Below, piece by piece: positions 21,396 to 32,209 of a DNA stretch of 64,000 nucleotides. Under the pieces are notes generated by a model. It was not told the origin of the DNA. It worked only from the letters and a program-made list of their open reading frames with translations, and did no database searches. Location: contig NC_135356.1 of assembly GCF_051622035.1 (NCBI RefSeq), forward strand, positions 4,862,579-4,926,578. Reading direction: 5' to 3'. The translations under genes and the position numbers were made by a program. How positions within the stretch are numbered: the stretch's first letter is position 1; every line of letters starts with the position of its first letter. This DNA is from Arctopsyche grandis (Eukaryota; Arthropoda; Insecta; Trichoptera; Hydropsychidae).

Positions 21396-23800
21396 TAAAA
21401 CTTTACATTACATTTTCGTACTAACTTTATTTTTTATATACAAACTGTGTAAGTATTTGATGATTTGCAATTTTTTTGTCTCAGTCTAAATTTGAAATAA
21501 GATTAATTTTTCAACATTATAAACAAATTAAAAATAATATATTTTAAAATCTTTGTATTGTGCAATCAATGACATAATTATTACAAATGTACAAACAATA
21601 TCGATACTGATATAGAATTTGTATAAAAAAGAATCAGCTATTAAAATGAATTTAATTCAATATTTGAATATATGTATGTACGTGCCTGTGTTTATTTAAT
21701 TTTACGTGATTTTTTGGTTATTTGCAAATGCTTTTGTTTGCTCAATTGGTAGAATAAAAGCATGTTAGAATAGTACTGCTCTGACGTCAAAAATGTATAT
21801 ATTGCATGGAATAGGACTACAGAAGAAATAATTTATTTTCATGCATAAATAAATATAATGAAATTTTTAAAATGCGGGTTAAGAATTTATAAAATTCAGT
21901 TCAATTTATCCAAATTATAAATCATTGAAAATAGCGTATGTAAATAAGAAAGTTATGAACTTTTATCACGTTTATCTATATTTAAATATAATGATTTGAA
22001 TTTATATCTATACCAAGGTGTTCAAAACAATAAAAAAAAAATTTAATTGAAAAAAAATAATACATATCAATATTAAAAGTAGAGAAATATAGAAATTTAA
22101 AAATGTAGTATGACAAATTCGGGAAAATTTAATGTTCACTATTTATATATCAGGGAATAGCACCGCAAAATTGACCTCTTCTCTTTGAATTGAACGCTGA
22201 ATTTTTCAAATTTTCCACGTAATATTGTTTCATTGATGAAATATTCGCACCTCCTTCATCCACGGATCATGGTTTGCATTAAATGTGGTAAAATTTTTGG
22301 TAGTTGTTCTAACAGTTGTTATTAACACGAGAGCATAATGCACAATATATATACATACATATGTGCATATACATATAAATTGGATAAATTGTAATGCAAT
22401 TTAACATTGTATTATACAGACATATGTATGTACATATACTATAAATTGACTGTAGAAATTAATCTTTAATATTAATTAATTGTAGAACTAATGTCGATTA
22501 TAGTAATTTTAATACTTTCAAATTTGAAATCACGATAGTTTATACATACATATAATATAATATATTCTTAATGTCATAAAATTTCCAAATTAATACTTGA
22601 AATATCACTGCCCTCTTTACTATTTGGAATAAATGTTTCATTTATAAAATGAATTTATCATTCGGGCAAAGAATATTTGCACCATCTATATATTTTCTAT
22701 TTGTAGAATTGTTATTCTGGAATTTTCCTAGCCCCAGTATTAAAACATCCAAGATATTTTTATCATACGAGACGCTAAATGTGAAAATCAATCTTGATTG
22801 AATTTGTAAATTTTCAATGGTTTTAAACGGGCGTTAAACAATGATACAAACGATAAAAATTATTTGTTTATGACAAATCGCACGATTTATACGCACACGG
22901 TAACAAATGTGGCATAAAAATTGCATAACATCAGGCGCAACTATTAACGCAAAAGTTTATCTGAATTAAAGATTAAATAAGTCTTTTTGATATTCCATTT
23001 CATATAAAATAACTAAAAATCAGCATATACTTCGTCAAAATACGCATTAAAATATTTTTATACATCTAGTATTAGAATTAGGTTTTAATTAACTATTCAT
23101 ACGCACATATGTATGTATGTATGTAAGTAATTATGCAATTTTTGAAAACAGCTTCTTATCAAAAGTGTACCACATTTAGCGTGGAAGTTTTACAATTAAA
23201 TTCTAATCTACCATAATTTTGATTCAATCAAACTAAAACATCAAACAATTCTAACAATTTAAGTACATACTACTATTTGAACTAATCTATCTGTAAATGA
23301 ATGACACTTAATCTATGTATATGTATTTGGAAATATGAAGATAGTAAATATATATCTTTTACATTTTTATTGATTTAATTTTACTACGGCGAATGTATTT
23401 ATTCGTCATATCTGTTTTTTTTATATATGAAGTGTTTTATTTTTTACTGTTTGAGGTTTGTAAATGTTTATGACTTTTCAAAGATAAATAGAAAACTCTC
23501 GACTACGTACAAATGTTGTTTTAAAATTAAAAGCACTTATTAAATCTGCTTAGATGTTTTATATTATCTCTTATTGTAGTATGTGAATTAAAATTTTGAA
23601 TAAAGCAAACCATTAACAATTTTTAAAATTACATTTATTGCTGCATGTAATACTACAATGGCGAACAAAATAAAAAATTGTAGTTTTCCACTTGCTATTA
23701 AATGTGAGTTACATATGTATACATATGCTTCAATTCGAATTAAATATTTAAGTTCACATTACATTTACATTTGTACAAAAAAAAAAAATTAAGAATGTTT
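21396..23800. other. AT-rich intergenic DNA, probably unique
   Basis: 2.4 kb with many ATACATATGT motifs and no repeat family, splice-supported exon or RNA gene that I can recognise. Confidence 0.45.
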
Positions 23801-24111
23801 TTCTTATTATGGAATTGGTCGAATACAGTTTGTGCAAGGTTCCATTAACGGAATAGCATATAAAAAAATTCTAGAAGAAAGTTTTATCCCATCAATGGAA
23901 AACCATCTTTCAAATTTTGATGATGTCATATTCCAAGATGATTCTGCCCCTTGTCATCAAGCTAAATTAGTGAGTATTAATTTTATTTAATGATATTGAA
24001 TGTAATTAATAATATTTCGATAAAAAAACTAAAAATATTTTTGTTACTTTTTTTTAGTTTCGGGTTTATTTGCAGGAATTGGGTGTAAAGACATTAACAT
24101 GGTCTGGGAAT

Positions 24112-25285
24112 CATCATCATCATCATTTACAGCCATTCGCCATCCACTGCTGGATGAAGGCCTCTCCAACACGCTTCCACTCGTCTCTGTTTTGCGCAAC
24201 ACTCATCCATCTCATTCCGCACATTTTCCTAATTTCGTTCACCCATCTTCCTTGCGGTCTTCCTTTTACTCTTTTGCCTTCTCTCGGGTACCATTCAAGC
24301 ACTTCTTTTGTCCACCTTTCGTCCATCCTCCTAGCTACGTGACCCGCCCATTGCCATTTCAATCTCTTCACTCTATCCACTATGTCCACTACCCTTGTCA
24401 TATTTCTCACCCACGTGTTCCGCTTCCTGTCTTTCCTCGTTATGCCAAGCATACAGCGTTCCATACTTCTTTGAGTGCATTGGATTTTATTTTGCATCTT
24501 GGCGTTCAGTGTCCAAGTTTCACATCCATACGTCATCACTGGCAAAACGCATTGATCAAAGATCCTTTTCTTCAGGCAGAGTGGCATTTTTGATTTAAAA
24601 ACAGCATTCATCCGTCCAAATGCACTCCACCCTAATTTCATACGTCTCTTTATCTCTTCATTTTTACTACCAGACATGTCAATTATTTGACCTAAATATA
24701 AATAATTATTTACTACTTCTACTGGTTTATCATCTAAGGGGATGCTATCAGGCATGCAATAACTATTGAACATTAGTTTAGTCTTATCTACGTTAATTTT
24801 TAATCCTACTTTTCTACTTTCCCTGTCCAGCTGTGTTAGTCTGATAAGTAGGTCAGCTGAATCACGAGCTACTAAAACTATATCGTCTGCGAACCGAAGG
24901 TGACTCAAAAAGCGACCATTGATGCTTACTCCGGCTGTATCCCAATCCAATTTCCTGAAAACTCCCTCAAGCACCGCATTGAATAACTTGGGCGAGATTG
25001 TATCTCCTTGTCTTACTCCTTTTCCTATGCTAAATCTATCTGTACCTGAAAAAATTTTAACCGAAGCTGTGGCATTCTTATATATTGCAGCTAACAGTCC
25101 CACATAGGGTTCCGGCACTCCCTGTGTTTTTAGAGCGTTAAGTACTGCATTATGACTAACTGTATCGAAGGCTTTCTCATAATCGACGAAACCTAGGCAC
25201 AATGGCCGTTGATATTCGTTGGCGCGCTCGATTAGTTCGCCAACTACTTGGAGGTGGTCCATTGTGCTGAAATTTGCCCTAAACC
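24112..25285 (-). mobile_element. RTE-type non-LTR retrotransposon, 5'-truncated, reverse transcriptase
   Basis: Minus strand is a continuous frame from TGFRANFSTMDHL through LGFVDYEKAFDTVSHN, GVRQGDTISPKLF, LRFADDIVLVARD (catalytic Asp pair) and KINVDKTKLMFN to the C-terminal MRWMSVAQNRDEWKRVGEAF and QQWMANGCK. No stop or frameshift, so young. The 3' end is (GAT)n, as usual for RTE. It lies between the two GGAAT copies at 24107-24111 and 25558-25562. The first ~11 residues of the longest frame (to 25319) come from antisense Tc1 DNA, not from RTE. Confidence 0.93.
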
Positions 25286-25840
25286 CAGTTGAGCGTAAAC
25301 TTTTAATTTTATTAGTCACATGGTATTATTTACAAATTATAAAAACTTAATTAATATTTTGTTGCGGCTCCTTTTAATTTTATGACGGCTTTTATACGGT
25401 TAGGCATAGAATCTATTAAGTTTCTTAAAATGTCGATGGGGAAGTCTTCATACCATGCTTTTTCAATGGTCTCTTTTAATGATTGATGGGTAGACACATT
25501 TGTTTTACTAATCCTATATTTAATAGCTATCCATCAATTTTCAATTGGGTTTAAATCGGAATAGTCCCGATTTAAACCCAATTGAAAATTGATGGATAGC
25601 TATTAAATATAGGATTAGTAAAACAAATGTGTCTACCCATCAATCATTAAAAGAGACCATTGAAAAAGCATGGTATGAAGACTTCCCCATCGACATTTTA
25701 AGAAACTTAATAGATTCTATGCCTAACCGTATAAAAGCCGTCATAAAATTAAAAGGAGCCGCAACAAAATATTAATTAAGTTTTTATAATTTGTAAATAA
25801 TACCATGTGACTAATAAAATTAAAAGTTTACGCTCAACTG
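25286..25840. repeat. Perfect palindrome, 274-bp arms (Tc1 3' end in inverted duplicate)
   Basis: 25286-25559 is the exact complement of 25567-25840, with the 7-base centre AATAGTC. I saw no mismatch when comparing the arms. Each arm is the last part of the Tc1 transposase gene plus its end, beginning and ending at CAGTTG/CAACTG. Confidence 0.97.
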
Positions 25841-26356
25841 TTTTTTTTTCATTCAAAATTTCATTCAACTGTGGAGACTGCGTTTGGTCATAAAAACCAG
25901 CTCGGACTAAAATTCTCCTTACCTTTTTTTTGTTGTTTCTTTTTCTTAACGATTGTCGTTAAAATAAAGCACTATGATATAATCTACCATTTAAATGACT
26001 TTGGGTGTTTATTTTATTTAAGACCACTGAAATTTCACGCAAAATCACATTTTTCAATGGTGTTCCGGTTTCCGAAACCGCGACTGTACATATACTGTTT
26101 GCTAGGCAAGTTAGTCTCTGAGCATTTTGCGCAATCTATTGAAAATTTATTTAATTAATTGATTAATTATTTTTCTATTGGTGTTTTATACTGTTTATAT
26201 GTAGGTAGGTAGGTAGTTTTTACCATTTTTTTTCCATACTAAACAATTAAACATAAATATATTTAAAAGGTATTTGAAAAAAATACGACTGCGTGCGGAT
26301 GGATCACAGAACCGATGCATTTCTTTTAACTTTTTAATAGCTTAATATGCCATAAC

Positions 26357-27348
26357 TAGAGACACGTATTTTATGCATTTTGCCATAAATGCTTAATAGA
26401 TGCTAAAATTCGAAATAGATAGTAATAGATGCTAAATTCGTAATATATGCGAATAGATGTTAAAATAACAAACAAAAGTTAACTTTGCATAAAATTTATA
26501 AAATTAATAGACAATTTAGAACGGTCTTCCTATATTTTTGCCCATTTATTATGTGAAGAAATTGAGTGGATAAAACAGAGCTTGCAGTTTACCATGGACG
26601 GTGTTTTTCCTGTCGAAACCATGCAACTGCTTTTGTCTACTACTGTAAACAAAAGAAGACAGTTGGAGCTGTGTATCCAAAAGGCTGCTCAAAAAAGCGT
26701 AAAAACTAGAATTGCATTCAAATCTATTCCTCCAAACATTGAGTAAACTATTCAATCCATCTGTGGCAGGTACGAAATCTAATATTAATGTTAAAGAAAC
26801 AGCTTTGTTTTTTAGAAACCTACCATTGTTTGATGTATTAACAGAGGCTCAATGTTTGGAAGGATATCAGCACTTTTTTAGACAATTCATAGAGAATATA
26901 AAAATTGAATCCACACCGGATATATTGCTATTATTGATGGCAACCAAAATTAAATATGAAGAGTTTGGTTGTGCAGCTCTAAAATCTATTCGGTGCCCCG
27001 TCAATAGTGTGGATGCTGAATGGTATTTTAGTAAATACAATATACGGGTCTACCTCACGGGCCCGAACGTGAAACGCCCGAAAACGCAAATATTGGAAGG
27101 CAAAGATCGAAAATCGAAAGTTTTTAAGTCGAAAGATAAAAAAAAGGATGCATGGTAAACGGTACATACTCACTTAATTTGCGCGAGCAGGATACAACAG
27201 GAACAAGATATTCTGCGCGCTCACATTAATACGGGAGGAAAAGCCTGTTCCTCTTGTTCCTGTTGTATCCTGCTCGCGCAAATTAAGTGAGTATGTAACG
27301 TTTAATTAAGTGAGTATGTACCGCAAATTAAGTGAGTATGTGTCTCTA
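26357..27348 (+). mobile_element. hAT element with 8-bp target duplication, transposase remnant, own MITE insertion
   Basis: Ends TAGAGACAC (26357) and GTGTCTCTA (27348), flanked by GCCATAAC at 26349-26356 and 27349-27356: textbook hAT. The plus strand keeps the end of a transposase: FFRNLPLFDVLTEAQCLEGY, ESTPDILLLLMATKIKYEEF and SVDAEWYFSKYN, the C-terminal dimerisation region, cut off by a family M MITE at 27046. Upstream coding is frameshifted. Confidence 0.9.
27046..27345. mobile_element. Mutator-like MITE (M), truncated copy inside the hAT
   Basis: Begins GGGTCTACCTCACGGGCCCG. Left arm, centre (GAACAAGATATTCTGCGCGC) and part of the right arm are present; the right terminal repeat is replaced by short repeats of AAATTAAGTGAGTATGT. 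Confidence 0.85.
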
Positions 27349-27390
27349 GCCATAACCCATGCGATGATATTCCATCGGGCACAGCACTAG

Positions 27391-28045
27391 TATGTATGTA
27401 TGTATATAATGTTATACATATGTAGATAAAAAGAAAAATTTATGGCATCTTAATTGTTTGCTGAGATATTTAAACGTGATTTATAAGACCCGGTGGTTTC
27501 TTGCCAGTCAAGCTGATGATAACATCACAGAGCATACTAGATTTTTATTTATTTTTTCATTTCATTGTGAAGAAATATATTGAGACGTTTGTATTTTTTA
27601 AATATTATATACATACATATATAGAATGTAAAATATTTATTTATTTTCTATATAAATAAAATTCAATACAACATTGGAATACGTATTACTTTATTGGAAT
27701 ACGTTAGAATGCTTTAATGTTGTTGAACTTATATTACGAAATGAGTTTATATGTAAAATGTTCAATTATGGAGACAATACTCGATTTAATTTTTGTGTAT
27801 AAATTTTATCGGATCATTATTAATATTTCGTTCATATTTATTGTCGATCAAAAGAAATTGAAAGCGACTATTAATGGGTTAATGTTGCATCCAAATTATC
27901 GATTTTGATTGAAAGATAAAAAAAATCTTTTTTCTAATATTGTGATTGGGCTCAATGTTTTTCCCAAACACGGAATATCTGATTAATTATTTGTAACGTC
28001 TGTTATTTTATCGCTATATTTATAGTGTTGTTATTTATAAACACA
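27391..28045. other. AT-rich intergenic DNA
   Basis: No gene, RNA or repeat recognised. Confidence 0.4.
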
Positions 28046-28640
28046 TTTAACCTTTGAAGGGCGGAGCGTCGAGATCGTGGTCAAGTAAAATCCCAGTATT
28101 TTTTAATCAAAATACAGCTTTTCTCAATACAAATGGGTTCAATATATATCTTATTAATCATTTTATATATCAACATAAAAAAATTTTTTGTCTTATACCA
28201 TGATTTTGACTATTTTTGTATTAAAAAAGTAACGACAAGCATCAACACGTAAACGCACATAGGTAAGGCCAACAGGCGACTGCATGACTCAATAACCACG
28301 CGCTAAAAGCGACGAAAACAATATCTTACGAAAATATACCTGTCTCTTTCTCTCGCATTGATTCATCGATCAACAAGAATATGCAAGCGAACAGTCAAAA
28401 ACATGACTTATCGCTACCGCCTTAAAATCATACTTTGGAACGTAGAAATGTATAAATGTATTTTATTACGATGTACCCCTTTTCTAAATCATAAAAAATC
28501 TATTAAAATAAATGTATTGTAGTTCATTCTTGGAATACAAGAAATATAGGATGTATAGCTTTGAAAACCACATGGTTATTACGAAAAACGTAAAAATTGG
28601 GGCACTTGTATACCCCACTTCGGTAAGGGAAGTTTAAGTA
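28046..28640 (-). repeat. 0.6-kb dispersed repeat, copy 2 (inverted)
   Basis: Inverted copy of 11728-12326, starting TTAACCTTTGAAGGGCGGAG and ending near CACTTCGGTAAGGGAAGTTT, here with TTAA-like ends on both sides. Confidence 0.75.
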
Positions 28641-29365
28641 TATAGTATGCTAGTTATTGCTTTAGTGATCAGTGTTTACATAGTTTGCTATTAACATTAA
28701 TGTATGTATTGAGATTATTCAGTTATTGAAAGACATTTTTCACTGGAATTGCAGTGGGAAAAATTAAAGCATAAAGTACACTCGTAATTATTTTTTGTAT
28801 TTAATTTTTTAAATTATCACATTTTTTTTTATTATTATATTGATTATGAAAATATGGGTGATTGTTATAGAAATTAAAATTAATTTACATTGTACGTTAA
28901 TATGCAGGTAATACAAATAGCGCAAATATGTAAATTACTATCTACACATACATACGTGGATACTTTTTTGCAGGTTTTACAAGACGGAAGGTTTTTTTGT
29001 AATATTTTAGTGGTTGATGTTAAGTCATAAACGTCAATAAAAAGCTTTGTTTTATGAAAATTTACGGAAACCAAGATATAGTAGTGAGATGAGAGTCGCA
29101 TCGTTTGATCTCGTCTGCTTTATGGCCGTCTATTCAATTGCTACGACATGCTTAACACATTGTCGGCCGTGTCTAGAGCACACTCAATAAAAATTAATAT
29201 TTAATACGTTTTTAATTGACGCAAGATTACATGTATTTGTTCCTAATATTGACGACAGACATATTCCGTTTTTCCGTTTGGGAAAACCATTTAGAACTGC
29301 GAATACAATTTGCATTTTTAGGCTGGTTATGTCAGTTATATACGAATCTAATTTTGTAAATTCTC
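28641..29365. other. AT-rich intergenic DNA
   Basis: No gene, RNA or repeat recognised. Confidence 0.4.
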
Positions 29366-29371
29366 ACTTGT

Positions 29372-29402
29372 TAGCATCCACTGATAGATGAAGGCGTGTT
29401 AA
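29372..29402 (-). mobile_element. Tiny RTE 3'-end fragment
   Basis: Minus strand reads CGCCTTCATCTATCAGTGGA, matching the last bases of the RTE ORF (GGCCTTCATCCAGCAGTGGA). About 30 bp only. Confidence 0.5.
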
Positions 29403-30055
29403 CTGCGATATATCTAATTCGCGGTCTATTTTTAATTTAACCAAAAAGCAAAACGCTTTTGCTATCGCACTGACGATCCAACCTTGAGACATCTTTAAGT
29501 TGTATGTATTGTATTTCAGTTAGTGCAATTTTCAATGCAGTTTCTGGCACGCTTCTTCAGACAGTTAATAGAATGTTAAATCGATTTTTTTTTCTTTATG
29601 CCTAAGAATAGCTTTTCATAATTCGATAAAAGCTACTGTATGTGTAGAAAAAATTAGATATACTAAATAAAAAAGTCATACTTCACGAAGTTCATTTTTT
29701 TAGTGTAACTATATTATATTTGATGCTAATTATATAAATCATTTATCATGTTTACATGAAATATTTGATTAATTAGTAAAAAATAATGAATATTAAATTT
29801 TTCATGAGTTGGAAATTCTGTTAAAAATCTGTGCATATTTAATATTAAGGCCTGACGAGAGGGGGGGGGGGGAGATTTCAAGGGCTTCCGCCATTTTAAG
29901 GGCTTCGATTCTGAAGAAAATCATGACAAAAATATACATATAAATATATATAAAAAAAATTATATAAAAACCGCCCGCAAATAGCAACCAAGCTCGATTG
30001 ATATATGTTTATACGTAAGTAAATATATTATATACATATATTTATTACGTATAAT
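29403..30055. other. AT-rich intergenic DNA with a G-run
   Basis: A run of 12 G at ~29861; otherwise nothing supported. Confidence 0.4.
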
Positions 30056-30510
30056 TTTATAGTCTGTACCCCCCATACGATCCACGATGGCCAATTACAT
30101 TTCGTTTCAGTTTCGCATTGCATTTCGGTCACGAAATACAACATTGTTCGTGCGTATAATTTGAGCTTTATTTTTTGTTAGTTTTGAGTTCATGTATTGT
30201 GTTTTGAAATATTTATATAAATAAAATTTTAATACAAAAAACGTAAGTTAGTGATATTTAAAATTTATTTATGGAATACGTATATATTTTATATTAATGG
30301 AAATTTATATTTTTAAGACGATATAAGTAATTGTCAACGTCATGTTATGGACAGCAAAATTTACAGTAATATTATTAAAGACCTTGCATTGAATTATATT
30401 GTAATAATATTATATAGTTAAATAAGAAATAATTTGAAAATAATAAAGAAATTATTTTACATCCTTGCAATGTTACAACAAATTGCACGAATGCGATAGT
30501 ATGTTCGGTT
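30056..30510 (+). repeat. Family F dispersed repeat
   Basis: Core GATGGCCAATTACATTTCGT, TTCAGTTTCGCATTGCATTT, ACAACATTGTTCGTGCGTAT, then a variable AT-rich half ending ACAACAAATTGCACGAATGC. Inverted relative at 34825-35275, direct relative at 38385-38820. Confidence 0.8.
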
Positions 30511-31248
30511 CTCGTCTCGAATGGCTTAAACGCTTTTTGAAAAAATCTATAGAAACGATTTTTTTATAAATAAAATAAAATTTCATTAAATTTGAAGCAG
30601 CTTAAAAATATTTAAATAGTACTGATTTTGACTTTTTTTACTTCGGCATATGCTTTTTTTCATAATTATTTGTCATGTCAACAATTTTAACGTTTTTTTT
30701 TTCGAAATTCTAAATAAAACCTACCCCCCCCCCCCTACACTCAAAAGTCCCAGAATGATGATTTTCCCAGGGGATGATGATTTTCGTTTTCGGGGAACCC
30801 GTTAATATATGTATGTACATATACTTAATCTATTTCATATGTAAAATCAAATAAAATACAGGAGATTTCAAATATAATTAAAATCTGACATTTAATTTGT
30901 AAAAAATTCTAATGTGTAGGTGACATTCACGAACACTTTTTAAAATATAAAAGCAAGCTCATAAAATTTATTAACGTTAGGCAATAGCAGTGATAATATA
31001 CTATCACTTACTGTCAATTAACTTTTATGAGTGTGTCTTAACATTGTTCAAAAAAAAATTTGGAGATGTCGAAAAAATATCAACGAAATATTCAATATAT
31101 AAAACCATAAGCTTAAAATACATATGTATATTGACAAATTGAAAAGATTATGAGGGAGAGTTTTTTTTTATCAATTAGAAATATTAAATTTTTAATCCAC
31201 ATTTATTAGATTATATTGTTATGAAGAAGCATTGTATGCTTTTGGAAA
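30511..31248. other. AT-rich intergenic DNA with a C-run
   Basis: A run of 12 C at ~30725. No gene supported up to the exon at 31273. Confidence 0.4.
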
Positions 31249-31272
31249 TTAAGAAGGGGGATCTTTACTTAC

Positions 31273-31366
31273 ATTTTTTTGATGCTCCTGGTGATGGTCC
31301 ACCGTTTGAGTTTGAAATTTGCGTGGCGTGAACCTCGTCGGCCATTTTGATCGAACTGGTCGAATT
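31273..31366 (-). CDS. Probable first coding exon of an unidentified minus-strand gene
   Basis: On the minus strand there is a good acceptor (CTCTGTTTCAG at 31367), a 21-base leader, and ATGG in good start context (ATG at 31345-31343). 24 codons follow (MADEVHATQISNSNGGPSPG, then ASKK), then one base before a perfect donor GTAAGT at 31272. Codon use is balanced and GC content is higher than in the flanks, unlike the surrounding repeats. The peptide is low-complexity, polar and probably disordered, as in alternative N-terminal exons. I do not recognise the protein and found no downstream exon to the left. The acceptor implies an upstream non-coding exon to the right. Confidence 0.55.
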
Positions 31367-31552
31367 CTGAAACAGAGATCAACACCACGACCGAGTATTA
31401 TTGTGATAGCTAATCGGAGTCTAGAAATAACGGCACGGTTACATAAGGACGCATACAAAAAATTATATTTATAAATATGGTGGAAAGCGCAGAAGTTCCA
31501 CAACTACAGTACCTACATATGTATCATATATATGTATATGCATTTAAAGATC

Positions 31553-31593
31553 TTGACATTTCGATTTAAAATGATTTTAAATCGAAATGTCAA
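31553..31593. repeat. Perfect 20-bp hairpin with 1-base loop
   Basis: TTGACATTTCGATTTAAAAT and its exact complement around a single G, immediately left of a Mutator-like MITE. Confidence 0.95.
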
Positions 31594-31599
31594 TATTAT

Positions 31600-31722
31600 G
31601 GGTCTACCTCATGGCACAGAAAGTGAAAAGGTCGAAAAATCAAATATCGGAAGGCAAATATCGAAAATCGAAAGATCTCAAGTCGAACGATAAAAAAAGG
31701 GTGCATGGTAAACGGTACTATG

Positions 31723-31805
<83 letters not shown>

Positions 31806-32048
31806 TGGCATGCGGTGAAATTATCTCTATTTTTTTGTCATACAGCCTTGTTTAATGTGCGCGCGCAGGATACGGGAGGAAAAGCCTGTTCCTCTTGTTC
31901 CTGTTGTATCCTGCTCGCGCAAATTAAGTGAGGATGTACGACGGGGGGGAGACAGAGTTTTACCGCACGCCACTAACCGTTTTTCATATGTATGCGTGAT
32001 AAACGAATATTTTCGACTCTTTCACTGTCGACTTTTTCACGGTCACCC
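31600..32048. mobile_element. Mutator-like MITE (M) with 9-bp target duplication and internal (TA)n
   Basis: Left end GGGTCTACCTCATGGCACAG; right end decayed (TTTTTCACGGTCACCC). CAATATTAT flanks it at 31591-31599 and 32049-32057. The interior has GGTACTATG, a (TA)n tract, CAGTGGCATGCGGTGAAATT and the CCTGTTGTATCCTGCTCGCG arm. Confidence 0.88.
31722..31802. repeat. (TA)n microsatellite inside the MITE
   Basis: About 80 bp of TA, at the same internal place where other M copies (6440, 6765) have only a few TA units. Confidence 0.97.
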
Positions 32049-32089
32049 CAATATTATATAAGCGTAGCCTGGTTTCGATTATTTCATTT

Positions 32090-32150
32090 GTTTAAGTTTG
32101 GACCATTTGTGGCATTACAAGAGTCCCCAATGCGCCACAATGGTCGAAAA
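32090..32150 (-). mobile_element. LINE 3'-end fragment
   Basis: GACCATTTGTGGCATTACAA and CCCCAATGCGCCACAATGGT match, inverted, the element tail at 50930-50990. Confidence 0.6.
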
Positions 32151-32209
32151 AATACTGAGAAATGAGAAAATAAAAAACATTTACATATATACATACATAT
32201 ATGTACATA

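Larger units (their letters stand above)
23811..25840 (+). pseudogene. Tc1/mariner transposase relic, split by an RTE insertion
   Basis: The plus strand encodes IQFVQGSINGIAYKKILEES, FQDDSAPCHQAK, then, after an apparent 88-bp intron (23970-24057, GTGAGT...TTTTTTTAG), FRVYLQELGVKTLTWSGN, and after the insertion SPDLNPIEN, a stop, WIAIKYRISKTN and finally KLKGAATKY and a stop. This is the DDE catalytic half of a Tc1-type transposase (QDDSAPCH holds the second Asp; the third acidic residue is the D of PDLNPIEN or the E after it). The terminus GCTCAACTG at 25840 is the Tc1 end. The N-terminal half is missing and an internal TGA follows PIEN. Confidence 0.85.
26090..27390 (+). mobile_element. Helitron-like family G, interrupted by a hAT element
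   Basis: Collinear with 48371-48625: CTGAGCATTTTGCGCAATCT, TATTGAAAATTTATTTAATT, TTTTATACTGTTTATATGTA and, after the insertion, CCATGCGATGATATTCCATC then GGGCACAGCACTAG followed by T. Confidence 0.75.

Noticed and set aside
22130..22320. Possible exon or transposase fragment on the minus strand
   Set aside because: Short frames broken by stops, no splice pair and no recognisable motif.
24099..24593. 164-codon plus-strand frame opposite the reverse transcriptase
   Set aside because: Antisense shadow of the RTE coding strand; the minus-strand frame has the real motifs.
25871..26158. 95-codon plus frame after the Tc1 end
   Set aside because: It runs into Helitron G sequence and has no family resemblance.
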